A stretch of DNA of 64,000 bases from JAJZSS01 sp964463505 (GCA_964463505.1 CAYXDC010000009.1:1-64000); one strand, 5' to 3'. Counted from the first letter of the stretch, positions 33,483-43,486 are shown. The notes: generated by a model not told the origin, from the sequence alone. Numbers and translations are program-made.

Positions 33483-34850
33483 TTAATTGGATATGCTTTC
33501 AGCCAGAACCTGGCGATAGATGGATTGCATCTGTTCGGCATGTTCAGCGGTGGTAAGAATTTGAACCGGACCAGGAACTGTCAGGTGTGAGATGAGATCA
33601 GGGTTATTGGCAAAAGATAGCAGGTGCCTGGCTAATTGCTGGATATCGCCTGGAGCAAATAAGAACCCATTGACCCCATCCTGAATAATCTCAGCCAGCG
33701 CGCCAATACGGGCTGCGATGACAGGTTTCCCTGACGCAAGCGCTTCTCGGGTTACGAAGGAGAAGGTTTCTGGAGCGCGAGACGGTACGATTAATATCTC
33801 AAAAGATTCAAAAACAGAGGCCCGATCGGCTGGATTGAACGGTCCCATCAAACTCACCCGTGGATCAGCCTGGGCCAGTTGGGTTATCCGGCGGACGTGA
33901 TTGCGGGGGTATAGATCGGTACGCCCGTAAATCTTCAGACGCAGGTGGTCACCCGGTACACTCCGAAAGGCTTTAATGGCGATATCCATGCCTTTTATGG
34001 GTTGGATTGGACCGATTGCTGCGAAAGTCAACAAACCAGAGGCCGGTTTAGACGCCAGAGTAGCGGTAAGTTGTTCAATGCCCAAGGGAAAAACCTCAAT
34101 CCGTTCCAAGGGTATTCCGTTGTTGGCAAACTGGCGGCGAACGTATTCGGAGGGCACCAATATTCTCTGCGTAGACAGGACTGCCTCGGTGAATAACACA
34201 AGCCGCTCAGCGAAGATCTCAGGCGATGAAGCCAGGGCAGGCGGCTGATCATCGTCTTCAAGGAACGCTGTGCGCATCATTCGCCGCACGGGGATGGGGA
34301 GCAACCCTTTCATCAATCGTGCGGTTTTCCCAATTGCCTGGGAGGCTTTCTGGCGCAGAGTCCCACCAACGACACAGGCCGCACAATTAACCCCATGCAA
34401 TGGTCCCGGGCAAATATGACCGCGCCAATCAATCAGGTTAACGCGGTGGCAGATCGTCCAAAAATCATGTAGGGTGCTCACCGAAGGGATTTTGTGTTTT
34501 GCTGCGACCAGGGGCAAGCGGGCGGAAAGGGCGATGAGATGATTGAAATGGATCAGATCAGGTTGCTCAGTTTCGAGTACTGTGTCAAAGATTTGCTCCA
34601 CGCGCTCATCAAGTATTGTCTGGCTGAATGAATGAGCTTGTTTGTAATCGTTGACCACCCGAATAACTTTGACCAGCTCGATATGCTCAGTCGTGATTTC
34701 ATAATCGGGGCGTGAAAAATCTGACTCGCGGCAAAAAACCGTTACCTGGTGTCCTTGACGAGCCAGGTAACGGGATAATTCGGCCGTATAAGTTTCCACA
34801 CCACCTACTGCGGTAGGCGGGTAGCCATTGGCAACAATCAGGATATGCAC
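33483..34850 (-). CDS. GT4 glycosyltransferase, copy A of a tandem pair
   Basis: A 455-residue GT-B enzyme starting MHILIVANGYPPTAVGGVE. Compared with copy B the N-terminal 20 residues differ at only a few places; the Cys-containing insert is WRGHICPGPLHGVNCAACV, and the donor site is PSRAPETFSFVTREALASGKPVIAA. The pair is conserved along its full length, with the highest similarity at both ends and in the DQPPAL region. Two copies with diverged donor pockets suggest consecutive, similar sugar additions. It lies 50 bp after the GH26-like gene. Confidence 0.9.
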   Translation of the reverse strand: MHILIVANGYPPTAVGGVETYTAELSRYLARQGHQVTVFCRESDFSRPDYEITTEHIELVKVIRVVNDYKQAHSFSQTILDERVEQIFDTVLETEQPDLIHFNHLIALSARLPLVAAKHKIPSVSTLHDFWTICHRVNLIDWRGHICPGPLHGVNCAACVVGGTLRQKASQAIGKTARLMKGLLPIPVRRMMRTAFLEDDDQPPALASSPEIFAERLVLFTEAVLSTQRILVPSEYVRRQFANNGIPLERIEVFPLGIEQLTATLASKPASGLLTFAAIGPIQPIKGMDIAIKAFRSVPGDHLRLKIYGRTDLYPRNHVRRITQLAQADPRVSLMGPFNPADRASVFESFEILIVPSRAPETFSFVTREALASGKPVIAARIGALAEIIQDGVNGFLFAPGDIQQLARHLLSFANNPDLISHLTVPGPVQILTTAEHAEQMQSIYRQVLAESISN

Positions 34851-34900
34851 TTGACGGGTGGCCTGCTCCGAACCTCCGGAGAGGTTAACATTGTTGACCT

Positions 34901-36934
34901 CTAACGCCCAAGAATGGACGGCAGGAAAGCCATACTCCAGGGAGAAGTAGTAGGAATCAGGCTGATTGTTGGATCGGCGTCTTGCCAGACAACACCGTCT
35001 TCATCCAGCCGCAACCAGATGAATGCCTGAGTTGGATAAGCCGTCACTGTGACCATATAATAGCCAGGCAGAGCATGCTCTGTGTTGATGCTAAAACTCA
35101 CAGTGCCTGTATCGTCGGTTCTTAGAGCATCCGTAGGATGGTATATGGCATTGACATACAGTTGGGCAGTTTGGTTTACCGGAAAATCCTCGCCTATGAC
35201 AGAAAAGGTGCTGCCTGGAGCCCCCACGCCGAGGTGGTCGATATAAAGCCTGGGCATGGGAAAAGCGCTGAAGTTCACGTTTTCGGCGTTGCCAAAAGTG
35301 ATATCAATTTCGGATTCTTGGGGCAGGAAGGCAAGCTGATCACTTGCTGGAGTAATGGTGTATATACTACCCGGCAAACTCGAAATCCGGTATGCGCCGG
35401 TGGTACTGGTAGTTACGCTGCCTCTTACTTGACCGTTGGCTGAAATGTAATTGACATTCACGCCCGCAACTGCCTGGCCGAATTGGTCACGAATAGTTCC
35501 GGAGATTGAGTAGGTTTGGTAGACTGTCACCTGGATGGTGACCAAATCGACGCCATTTCCCTGCACCACAACCGGATAAATGCCTGGTGGGGTTGCAGAG
35601 CTGGTATTGAGCGTAATAGTCGTTTCTCCATATGGAGCAGGGAGTGTGGATGGGTTGAAGCTGCCACTGATTAAGCTGCCACTTGGTGTGCGTAGAGATA
35701 GACTTTGAGTACTTGTGAAACCAATGCCGGTGATGTTGTGGACAGAGCTTTCACCGGGTTTGAGTGTGGCAGCCGAAGGTGTGGCGATAACCTGTACACC
35801 AGATGTCTGGCAATAAGTTGCTGGAGGGGTAGCCGCTTCTAGGTCAGGCAGCGTTTCGGTGTAAATCGGGTTTGAAATGGCATTCCGATATGCATTCGTC
35901 CATGCACCAGAACCCTCTGGTAGAGGGAAGACTCCTCCACTGGCAGATGTACCAGAAGTCACCCGGAAATCTGGCTGGCTTGAGCTGGCGTAAGCAAAAT
36001 CATTGAACCAGTAGACACCTCGAATGAATGGAAAATTTGGGATTTTGCTGTAAGCATCCGTAATCCAGGTGGATTTTGAGCCCACCCCATCTACAGAGGC
36101 GAATTCGGTTATGAGTTGCGGCTTAGGGTAGCGGCAAGCGAAATCCTTCAGTACATAATCGTAAGCATCTGAATCGTATATTTCAGTGAACGTATCCCAA
36201 CGCGGGCTGCCCCAGTTATAACCATCTACACCAACCCAATCGACATAAGCATCACCAGGGTAATAATTATTGCGATCATTCCAATCGTCGAGTGGATTGC
36301 TCTCATAATTCGGCGCCCAGACCCACTCCACGTTGCTTACATTTACTTCAGAAAAAACTTTGTGCACGTGCTGCCAGGCTGCAACAAATGCACTGGCGTC
36401 CTGACCGGTATGACCCGGCCACCAGGCGCTTTCGCGCAGGTTCATCTCATGGGCAAAGCGAATGAGGAAACGCAATTGGTCCATGGGTGGAGTCTTGAGC
36501 GCCTGAGCGAAACCGCGAATATACGTATCACAACTGCCAGAGATAATGTCATTAAGTGGGATGCGGTCGTCATAATTGCGCGCACAGCCGGGTGTGCTTC
36601 CTGCGGAGGGCTGCCAGGTGAGCATGACTGCCGGGCTGTTATCGCCAAATGTGTCGATGATGGTGCGCGGCAGCCAGTTATCGAAAAACTCCCCAGACGC
36701 TAAGCCGGAAGTGTTCCAATCCATGAAATACATAACTGACGCCAGGTCTTTACCCACCAGCGAATTAAACGCGGCGACTTCCTCACCATAATAAACTGCA
36801 GGGCGCAGGTGAGCGCCATGCGCAATCCCTAAGGCTTGCGGTTCGTCGGGTGTCTCGGGTGCAGTCTGAGCAGACCAATGGGTACTTGTGAGCAGTAGTG
36901 ACACGAGCACCAGGATAACTGTAAATTTTCTCAT
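34901..36934 (-). CDS. Secreted GH26-like glycoside hydrolase with C-terminal beta domains
   Basis: A 677-residue extracytoplasmic protein. A signal peptide spans about residues 1-22. Residues 35-380 fit the GH26 (beta-mannanase-like) TIM barrel: the acid/base Glu163 in RFAHEMN and the nucleophile Glu277 in LITEFAS have the expected order and spacing, with WVWAPN and DWVGVDGYNWG between them. Downstream are an Ig-like region (about 395-480), a carboxypeptidase-regulatory-like repeat (SISGTIRDQFGQAVAGVNVNYI), and a final beta domain. It overlaps the upstream GT2 gene by 4 bp. In a synthesis locus it more likely trims or remodels the glycan than digests food polymer. Confidence 0.87.
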   Translation of the reverse strand: MRKFTVILVLVSLLLTSTHWSAQTAPETPDEPQALGIAHGAHLRPAVYYGEEVAAFNSLVGKDLASVMYFMDWNTSGLASGEFFDNWLPRTIIDTFGDNSPAVMLTWQPSAGSTPGCARNYDDRIPLNDIISGSCDTYIRGFAQALKTPPMDQLRFLIRFAHEMNLRESAWWPGHTGQDASAFVAAWQHVHKVFSEVNVSNVEWVWAPNYESNPLDDWNDRNNYYPGDAYVDWVGVDGYNWGSPRWDTFTEIYDSDAYDYVLKDFACRYPKPQLITEFASVDGVGSKSTWITDAYSKIPNFPFIRGVYWFNDFAYASSSQPDFRVTSGTSASGGVFPLPEGSGAWTNAYRNAISNPIYTETLPDLEAATPPATYCQTSGVQVIATPSAATLKPGESSVHNITGIGFTSTQSLSLRTPSGSLISGSFNPSTLPAPYGETTITLNTSSATPPGIYPVVVQGNGVDLVTIQVTVYQTYSISGTIRDQFGQAVAGVNVNYISANGQVRGSVTTSTTGAYRISSLPGSIYTITPASDQLAFLPQESEIDITFGNAENVNFSAFPMPRLYIDHLGVGAPGSTFSVIGEDFPVNQTAQLYVNAIYHPTDALRTDDTGTVSFSINTEHALPGYYMVTVTAYPTQAFIWLRLDEDGVVWQDADPTISLIPTTSPWSMAFLPSILGR

Positions 36935-37914
36935 GCGCGCTTAAGCCTCTCTTGCCGGGATACAATGCCTTTAAGCCAGCCGGGCATCATCTCCAAATGC
37001 GCACCAAACCAGCTTCCAGACATTGTTGCAAAATACCATGCAGGACTTGCAAAACATGTAATGATCTTTTTATACAATAATACCTGCTTAAAGTACGAAT
37101 CCGACATTACAAATTTGCAATCTTGCCATACCTGCAGCGGTAATCCTGCAAATAATTTAAGCCAGACCATAGTATCACGATAGAAGGGCGGGTGAAATAA
37201 CTGATTCATGGCATATGCATGATCAACATTCTGCCTGAATTGCTCGACCAGGCTGTAATTATGCGAATGCTTGATCACTGATTCTGGCTCAAATACAATC
37301 TTGTATCCGGCGCGCAGTACCTTTTCAGCCCATAGAGCATCTTCGGCAAAATCGGCTTTGGGAAATGGATATTTCTCCCAGGTTGACTTGCGCAATACTG
37401 AACTGGTATTTGAAAAGAATACTAAATAGAATTTATTGGCCTCAAATTCCTCCTCTGAAGCAGGCATCTGCTTGACCAGCCGTTTGCTGCCACCTGATTG
37501 GGTGAGCTGCACCAGTTGCCGCACCACCGCAGCGTTAGCCCCTGGGCGGGGGATATGACGGCTGAAAGCTCCAGCTACATCCGGGTCTGAAATCAATGGA
37601 TGCACCAGGCTTTGTAGCCAGTGTGGATTTTCGGGCAAGGCATCGTGGCTGAGGAATACTACATACTGGCAATCGGGATGGGTTGAACGAGCGCCCAGGT
37701 TGCGTGTTTCGCCGTGGTTAAAACTCTCCGGAGGAATCTGGATCACCCGCACCGGGTGCTGGTTTAGCAGTTCCAGGCTGCCATCGCGTGAACCCGAATC
37801 GACCGCCAGCACCTCATACTCGAAATCAACCTTCTGCCTAAAGATCGCAGGCAGGGTTTCCGGCAGGAAAGCCGCAGCATTTTTTATTAGGATGACAATC
37901 GAGACCAGGGGCAT
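36931..37914 (-). CDS. Glycosyltransferase family 2
   Basis: A 327-residue GT2. Opening strand SIVILIKNAAAFLPETLPAIF, DSGSRDGSLELL, VFLSHDALPENPHWL as the metal-site region, and ADFAEDALWAEKVLRAGYKIVFEPES. It belongs to the same branch as the GT2 at 56644-57654 (both have the IxPExFxxGxxRNxG-type element, here IPPESFNHGETRNLGA), typical of rhamnosyltransferase-like enzymes. Its stop overlaps the start of the GH26-like gene by 4 bp, and it follows a membrane glycosyltransferase gene by 16 bp. Confidence 0.9.
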   Translation of the reverse strand: MPLVSIVILIKNAAAFLPETLPAIFRQKVDFEYEVLAVDSGSRDGSLELLNQHPVRVIQIPPESFNHGETRNLGARSTHPDCQYVVFLSHDALPENPHWLQSLVHPLISDPDVAGAFSRHIPRPGANAAVVRQLVQLTQSGGSKRLVKQMPASEEEFEANKFYLVFFSNTSSVLRKSTWEKYPFPKADFAEDALWAEKVLRAGYKIVFEPESVIKHSHNYSLVEQFRQNVDHAYAMNQLFHPPFYRDTMVWLKLFAGLPLQVWQDCKFVMSDSYFKQVLLYKKIITCFASPAWYFATMSGSWFGAHLEMMPGWLKGIVSRQERLKRA

Positions 37915-37930
37915 CAGCAGCTATCTATCT

Positions 37931-39496
37931 TTAAAGCATGATGAGGCGACTGGCGACTAAGATCCCACACACCAATGCCAATCCGAGATCGCGTTTTATC
38001 AAATAATAGGCAGTCAATAAACCTCCGGTATATCCGAAGAGCAGGACCAATGGATCGATGGGGAAATGGAAACGTTCGTCACCGCCGAATAGTAGCGTTG
38101 AAACAAGATGGGCGCCAAACAGTGGTATAAACCAGGTTAATCCTACCTGGGGCACCTGGGCTGCATCGCCGTACGGGCGGAGCAGTGCGATCAATCCAAT
38201 AAGGCTCCAGATCAACAATACGATCCAAAAGGTTTTTGAGTCAGCCATCCATAACAACAGCGTACATAGCCCAATCTGGAGAGTCAGGATTTGACCGGAA
38301 TTTAGGCTGGGAAGGACAAGTTTGGATTGGCGTGGTTTACGCAGTCCGAGCGCTACGAGGAAAAAAGCAATTCCGATAGGATAAATCGCTCCCTCTTCAA
38401 ACCATAAGCCGGCGCGTAATTTGAAATAAAACAGTGCTGGTAATTTTTCCGGATTGGAAAACCAGAATTGGAGACCTTTTGCCCAACCATTCTCGCCTTC
38501 TCTAGGAGAATTGGCATGGGTGATCATCAGTTCACCATCAGTATTAAAGGCGAATCCAGGCTGCCAGCCTCCTTGATTCAACTTCTCGGGACCAAATCCG
38601 GTTATGACCTCGAGGTTATTAAATCGCGGGAAGTCCTTGGCACCCTGGGTTGTCAGCAGGATCGGTGATTGGCGGATATATGAAGCATAACCTGACCAGA
38701 CCAGTATTGGAACGAAAAGGAGCAAACTCGAGATAAACACCGGTTTCCAGTGACGAGTTTCAAATATTACCAGCACTAGAAAGATGGGTAGGGCAGCTAA
38801 AAAATTCGCCCGGGTTAAAACAACACAGGCTAAGGTCAGGCTGGCCAAATAAAGAAATATCCGAAGTTTTTCTTGCTGGAATAAGATACATAGCAAGGCA
38901 AATAAGGTGACTAAAAACGCAGTTAGGGGTTCTGCAAGGGTTCGTCCACTCATGAATCCTTCTGGACCGATCATCAACAGGCTGATCTTGATCAAGAAAT
39001 AGCCTGCCAGTCCAGCAGCCAGACTGCCTACCCAACCTGCCAGGCGGTCGCCGATCCACAATGCCAAAACTGTAATCAACCAGATGATAATCCCAACCAT
39101 CATGCGGGCTGCCAAGGGGGATACCCCAGTAATTGCATACAAACCAGTGAGGAGAAACACAAACCCTGGTGCTCGGTAAAATTGAAAAAAATAATCAGGA
39201 TTAATCAGGCTAACATCGCGCATGGTTTTATATGTTTCTAGTGGTAAGCGCAATGATTCGGTAAAACCATAGCCATGCAGCATATTTACTGCCAGGATTT
39301 GATAATCAGTGTCATCCCAAGGAGAGATACGCTGCTCGGAAATTTTGTCCATGTGCCGGGCAGCCCATACGATACCGGGCAACATAGAGCATAAATACAC
39401 AAAGACCAGCACCAGTACGCCCAGACGCATCCAGCGATGGTCAAGTGGCGGCAAGGGCAGCCCCCAATAGATTCGTTTGTTCCCTATGGTTTCCAA
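37931..39496 (-). CDS. ArnT/PMT-like membrane glycosyltransferase (GT39/GT83 type)
   Basis: A 521-residue integral membrane protein with about twelve helices. After the first helix, the extracytoplasmic loop carries SPWDDTDYQILAVNMLHGYGF, with the Asp/Glu pair expected of C-type glycosyltransferases that use polyprenyl-phosphate sugars. GLYAITGVSPLAARMMVGII and the following helices match the ArnT/PMT pattern. The enzyme should act outside the cytoplasm, adding a sugar from a lipid carrier to an exported glycan, lipid or protein. A second member of this superfamily is at 51799-53334. Confidence 0.84.
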   Translation of the reverse strand: METIGNKRIYWGLPLPPLDHRWMRLGVLVLVFVYLCSMLPGIVWAARHMDKISEQRISPWDDTDYQILAVNMLHGYGFTESLRLPLETYKTMRDVSLINPDYFFQFYRAPGFVFLLTGLYAITGVSPLAARMMVGIIIWLITVLALWIGDRLAGWVGSLAAGLAGYFLIKISLLMIGPEGFMSGRTLAEPLTAFLVTLFALLCILFQQEKLRIFLYLASLTLACVVLTRANFLAALPIFLVLVIFETRHWKPVFISSLLLFVPILVWSGYASYIRQSPILLTTQGAKDFPRFNNLEVITGFGPEKLNQGGWQPGFAFNTDGELMITHANSPREGENGWAKGLQFWFSNPEKLPALFYFKLRAGLWFEEGAIYPIGIAFFLVALGLRKPRQSKLVLPSLNSGQILTLQIGLCTLLLWMADSKTFWIVLLIWSLIGLIALLRPYGDAAQVPQVGLTWFIPLFGAHLVSTLLFGGDERFHFPIDPLVLLFGYTGGLLTAYYLIKRDLGLALVCGILVASRLIML

Positions 39497-39502
39497 GGTC
39501 GT

Positions 39503-40588
39503 TTATTCTACCCCGTCAAGTAGTGGTTCAATGGCATTTTTCCATTGCAGCGCGCATTGCTCCAGGGTGCGACTTGTATACAGGTCCTTCACCGCCTGGC
39601 GGGCAATGTTTTGCCGTAGATTAGCGTCAGAGATCAAAGTTTCCAGTGCGTTTTCCCAGGCAGCGGGAGTGTTTTCTGCCAGCAGACCATTTTCGCCGTG
39701 CCGGATTGTCGGGGCATATACCGAGATATCACTGAAGATACCCGGCGCACCGATCGCAGCATAGTCCAGGTATTTGATGTCTGATTTGGCACGCGTGAAG
39801 ATTGTGTCTCGCAAGGGAGCCAGGGCAATATCCCAGTGCACCTGGCTGGTGAACCACAACATAAACAGGGGATATTCACTCTCGCGCGGGTCGGGACTGA
39901 TCCATCGAATCGGCAGGTCTTTAATCAGTTCCAGTGTCTCCGGCGTAGAAGTAACACCGATAAACTCTAACGCTACGCTGTGCTCATGTCGTTTGCAGAT
40001 AGATTGGAGAGCTGGCAAAATCAGGCGCAGGTCTTCGTCGTGAGTCTGGGTGCCCATATAACCAATCACCAAGTGCTGACCTGGTAGAGCTAAGGGGAAG
40101 GCCGGACGAGGTACCAGCAGGCGTTCATCCAGGGCATTGGGGATCGTGATTACCCTGGAGTTATAGGTCTGCAAGCGTTTTTGCAGGTATGGTGTACTCA
40201 CCATCACCCCATCGGCTTGCTGTAGCCAGTAACGTATGATTGCCAGGTGTTCGGGGCGCGGCCAATCCAGGCGCTCCAGGGGTAAGTCGAGCAGGTTGTC
40301 ATCCAGGCAGTAGATGAATTTTGCACCTACCTGGCGGATCTCGTCCAGGAGATTTTCTGCCATCCTTAATGTGATATCAGGGCGCCACAAACGATCCACG
40401 ATGACCAGATCACTGTGTGGAGGAACGATCTCGCGCCCGTAGCTGAATTGAGCCCAGGCCGCTGTTTGTGGGTGAGTGAACGGGCGCAGCAGGCGTACAA
40501 AGGAGCTGGCATGTGGACGGTAGTCGACGCCGTACTCATAGATTACATGTACTTTTGGGCGATGGGTGGGGGTAGGACTACTCATCAA
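39503..40588 (-). CDS. GT-B glycosyltransferase
   Basis: A 361-residue protein of GT-B type. The N-terminal part (VHVIYEYGVDYRPHASSFVRLLRPF, then FIYCLDDNLLDLP) is of the kind seen in glycan and glycoprotein loci. The donor domain shows VIGYMGTQTHDEDLRLILPAL and ALAPLRDTIFTRAKSDIKYLDYAAIGAPGIFSD; the last segment replaces the E-x7-E motif with KSDIKYLDYAA, as in the GT group with KxxKxxE-like motifs. Its start overlaps the stop of the upstream fusion glycosyltransferase by 11 bp. Confidence 0.84.
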   Translation of the reverse strand: MMSSPTPTHRPKVHVIYEYGVDYRPHASSFVRLLRPFTHPQTAAWAQFSYGREIVPPHSDLVIVDRLWRPDITLRMAENLLDEIRQVGAKFIYCLDDNLLDLPLERLDWPRPEHLAIIRYWLQQADGVMVSTPYLQKRLQTYNSRVITIPNALDERLLVPRPAFPLALPGQHLVIGYMGTQTHDEDLRLILPALQSICKRHEHSVALEFIGVTSTPETLELIKDLPIRWISPDPRESEYPLFMLWFTSQVHWDIALAPLRDTIFTRAKSDIKYLDYAAIGAPGIFSDISVYAPTIRHGENGLLAENTPAAWENALETLISDANLRQNIARQAVKDLYTSRTLEQCALQWKNAIEPLLDGVE

Positions 40589-43478
40589 ACAAGATTTTTA
40601 GAATATTAAAGGCGGCTTGTTCAGGGTGATATTGGCAAACATCCTGGAGAGCCTGTACCCGGATGCGCTGCCGGAGCGGCGCGTCGTCGATCAATTGTTG
40701 CAAGGCTTGCCAGCAGGCAGCGGTTGAGCTGGTATCGACAATAAGACCATTTTGAGAATCTTGCACAAACTCAACGGCGCCACCATTTTGGGGTACGATC
40801 ACAGCAGCTCCACATGCCATAGCCTCCAGTGCGGAGAGACCCATGGCCTGGTGTTGAGAAAAATCTACAAAAATGTCGATCTCATTCATAAACCGGGCCA
40901 CCTGCCAGGGACTAAGTAATCCAGTTGCCCGCCAGGTAAATTCCACTGGTAATTTGCTAAATTCGGGATCACCCGGATCGATCCCAAACAATAGGACTTC
41001 AATCGACGGACCATATCGCCAGCTGGCTTTTTGGAGTACCTCCATGGTCCGGTATGGGGATCGATAAGGTGAGCCAGCGCGCACCATAGCAGCAATTTTT
41101 ATTGGTTGGTCCGCTTGAGTACGCCAAATCGATGGGCGTGGGCGAAACAGGTCAATATCGATACTGGGGCCAATGACCCGGCAAACAGCTCCAGTGTGAT
41201 CCTGCACTTGCTGGCGCGTCCAGGCAGTTTTGCTGAAGAGAGTCAATTGCGGGAGCAGGGTGTAGGATTGTAGAGCGGTTTGATAATCTGGGCTGCCCTC
41301 CTGATACATCAGTGGCTCAAAGCCCTGCACATAATAAGCTAATTTGAGCTGTGGCCAGGCCTTTGGTAGCTCTTGAAGCCAGCTGACACTGGTATTGATC
41401 GTTGCAATTACCGCATCAAATCCACCCGATATGGATAGAAGTTCTTGCCTTTCGGCGTAGATTACCGGGAAATCCAGACTGGGATAGCTCTGTTCAAAAG
41501 CCAGGCGATATTCAGGTAGATTAAATAGTCGCACATCGACACCCATGCGGCGCATAGCAAGCGCTTCGGAGATGATCACATTCCCACCTCCACCGGCAAC
41601 CATGATGGGCAGCAGGAAAAGCACTCGCTTACCTATATAATTTTGCTGAGCAACAGCGATCAGTTCCTGGCGTGCGAACCAGCCCTGGCTGCGGGCGCGG
41701 ATACCATGTAATACTCTGTCGTTCTGGTTGTAATTTATGCTGGCCTCAATCGGTTCGGCGCCATGTTTTTCGCGCAGTTTCTCCCCGGCGCGCTCATACA
41801 ACTGGCGACGGCGTTCCGTGGAGTAGCTTTTAGATTGGGCGTGATAAATATAGGTGTTATCTGCCAGAGCCAGCTTCCAGCCTGCAGCCCTGGCGCGCAG
41901 GCAAAAATCGTCTTCTTCACCGTAACCTGCTCCGAAGGTTTCTTCATCAAAATACCCGATCTGATCCAGCACTGCTCTCCGGATGAACAGGCAAAATCCA
42001 TTGAGTAATTTCATCTCAGGGTACAGGTGAGCCGATCCTGCCGCGACCAGAGCCCCCATCTCGTCCACGGTCATATTGGCAGGCAAGGGGTTGGTCGCCC
42101 AATCGCCATCTTCGGAAATCTTGGGGATGGATTGCCAGGAAGCAGTGTTTGAGAGTGGTCCAACGATCCCAATCCTGTCTTCTGAAAGTGCACAGGCTGT
42201 CAATCGATCCAGCCAATGGGCAGTGACGATCGTGTCGCTATTTAACAGGACTACAAAGTCACCTTTAGAGGCTTGCATACCCTGGTTGGCAGCGAGAGTA
42301 TAGCCTCGGGCGATTTCATTATGCAGCAAGGAGCAATCATGTTGGTTGGCGAAATCCTCCAGGAAGGTGCGAGTTTGGTTCTCGCTGCCATCATCGACCA
42401 GAATGAGGCGATAAGGGTGGGTGGAATGGATTAGGACCGCCTGCAAACAACGCTTGACATCTTCAAGGGCATTATGAACACAGATGATGACATCGATCTG
42501 CGCGGTGTGAGGGCCAGGCAAAGGATGTTCTTCAATGCTTGGGACGGTGAAGGACTGGCTGTTAAGATAATCAGCTGATTGGAAACGTATTTGCTGGAGG
42601 CGAGAGCGTAACCGCCAAGAAACCTGCCGGTATATTCGCTTAAGCACTGCAGAGAAACCTTCCTGGCGAATAGCAGACAGGCCACCGATAAAAGACTTGA
42701 GCTGGCGTTCACGCCGACTTCCAGGCGGGATAAACCAGTGTCGTACCCGGTGTAACCGGCGCATCATCTGCCAGCTTTCACTGTTATAGATCTCAACATA
42801 AGACCGGTAGAGATCATCTTTTTCACGGCGGAGCTGATCGATCTTCTCCTGGCCAAATTTCTCATGCAACCGCACTTGAATTTCAGCAGTGTCAAAACCA
42901 TTTACCGACAGCTCATCATGCAATTCAGCCATTAAGGTTCGGCGGCTGGTGGTTTCACTTTCCAATCGCCAGATCAACTGCTCATATTGTGCTGCCAGCC
43001 TCGCCTGGGATTGAGTTAGGGATTTGATCAGGAAGGTGGCATGATGATCTGTCAGGTGCGGGCGGAAACTGAGATCAGCCATGAAACCGTGTTGCGCAAA
43101 CCAGTCCAGCCAGGCATCCAACCCGATGTCCGTGCTGTTAATGCCCATCATCTGTTGTGAATCTTGGATAAACAACACGGCCTCTGTCTGGTGAATCAGA
43201 TTTGCCAGGGCAGTTTCAGGTAATGTCTGGGATTTCAGAAAAACCAGCAAATCCAGCTTTCCCCCGGCTTTTTCACCTTCATCTGGTTCCAGAGCATTTA
43301 ACCCATCTTGCTGCAAGCTGTGTACGAGGGTCTGGCTATCCTCTCCCAGGATAATGATTTTGCCAAAACCGAATCTATCTACAAGAATCGGTCCGAGCTC
43401 AATCAGCAAACCGGTTTGTCCGGATTGAGCTGTAATGCTGCTGTCTGGCAGGGTAGGTTTAATATTGTTCTCGGACAT
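40578..43478 (-). CDS. Bifunctional GT2-GT4 glycosyltransferase fusion
   Basis: A 966-residue protein from ATG 43478 (a GTG 11 codons earlier would overlap the wzt gene). Four regions: residues 1-150 form an alpha/beta domain without clear motif; about 150-300 are helical, with RLESETTSRRTLMAELHDEL and a basic stretch; about 325-560 are a GT2 domain (IDVIICVHNALEDV, VDDGSENQT, LLNSDTIVTAHWL, FGAGYGEEDDFCLRARAAGW); about 610-966 are a GT-B domain (VLFLLPIMVAGGGGNVI, FVDFSQHQAMGLSALEAMACGAAVIVP). Two catalytic domains in one chain may build an alternating disaccharide. It lies 8 bp after wzt. Confidence 0.88.
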   Translation of the reverse strand: MSENNIKPTLPDSSITAQSGQTGLLIELGPILVDRFGFGKIIILGEDSQTLVHSLQQDGLNALEPDEGEKAGGKLDLLVFLKSQTLPETALANLIHQTEAVLFIQDSQQMMGINSTDIGLDAWLDWFAQHGFMADLSFRPHLTDHHATFLIKSLTQSQARLAAQYEQLIWRLESETTSRRTLMAELHDELSVNGFDTAEIQVRLHEKFGQEKIDQLRREKDDLYRSYVEIYNSESWQMMRRLHRVRHWFIPPGSRRERQLKSFIGGLSAIRQEGFSAVLKRIYRQVSWRLRSRLQQIRFQSADYLNSQSFTVPSIEEHPLPGPHTAQIDVIICVHNALEDVKRCLQAVLIHSTHPYRLILVDDGSENQTRTFLEDFANQHDCSLLHNEIARGYTLAANQGMQASKGDFVVLLNSDTIVTAHWLDRLTACALSEDRIGIVGPLSNTASWQSIPKISEDGDWATNPLPANMTVDEMGALVAAGSAHLYPEMKLLNGFCLFIRRAVLDQIGYFDEETFGAGYGEEDDFCLRARAAGWKLALADNTYIYHAQSKSYSTERRRQLYERAGEKLREKHGAEPIEASINYNQNDRVLHGIRARSQGWFARQELIAVAQQNYIGKRVLFLLPIMVAGGGGNVIISEALAMRRMGVDVRLFNLPEYRLAFEQSYPSLDFPVIYAERQELLSISGGFDAVIATINTSVSWLQELPKAWPQLKLAYYVQGFEPLMYQEGSPDYQTALQSYTLLPQLTLFSKTAWTRQQVQDHTGAVCRVIGPSIDIDLFRPRPSIWRTQADQPIKIAAMVRAGSPYRSPYRTMEVLQKASWRYGPSIEVLLFGIDPGDPEFSKLPVEFTWRATGLLSPWQVARFMNEIDIFVDFSQHQAMGLSALEAMACGAAVIVPQNGGAVEFVQDSQNGLIVDTSSTAACWQALQQLIDDAPLRQRIRVQALQDVCQYHPEQAAFNILKILFDE

Positions 43479-43486
43479 GAGCAAAA

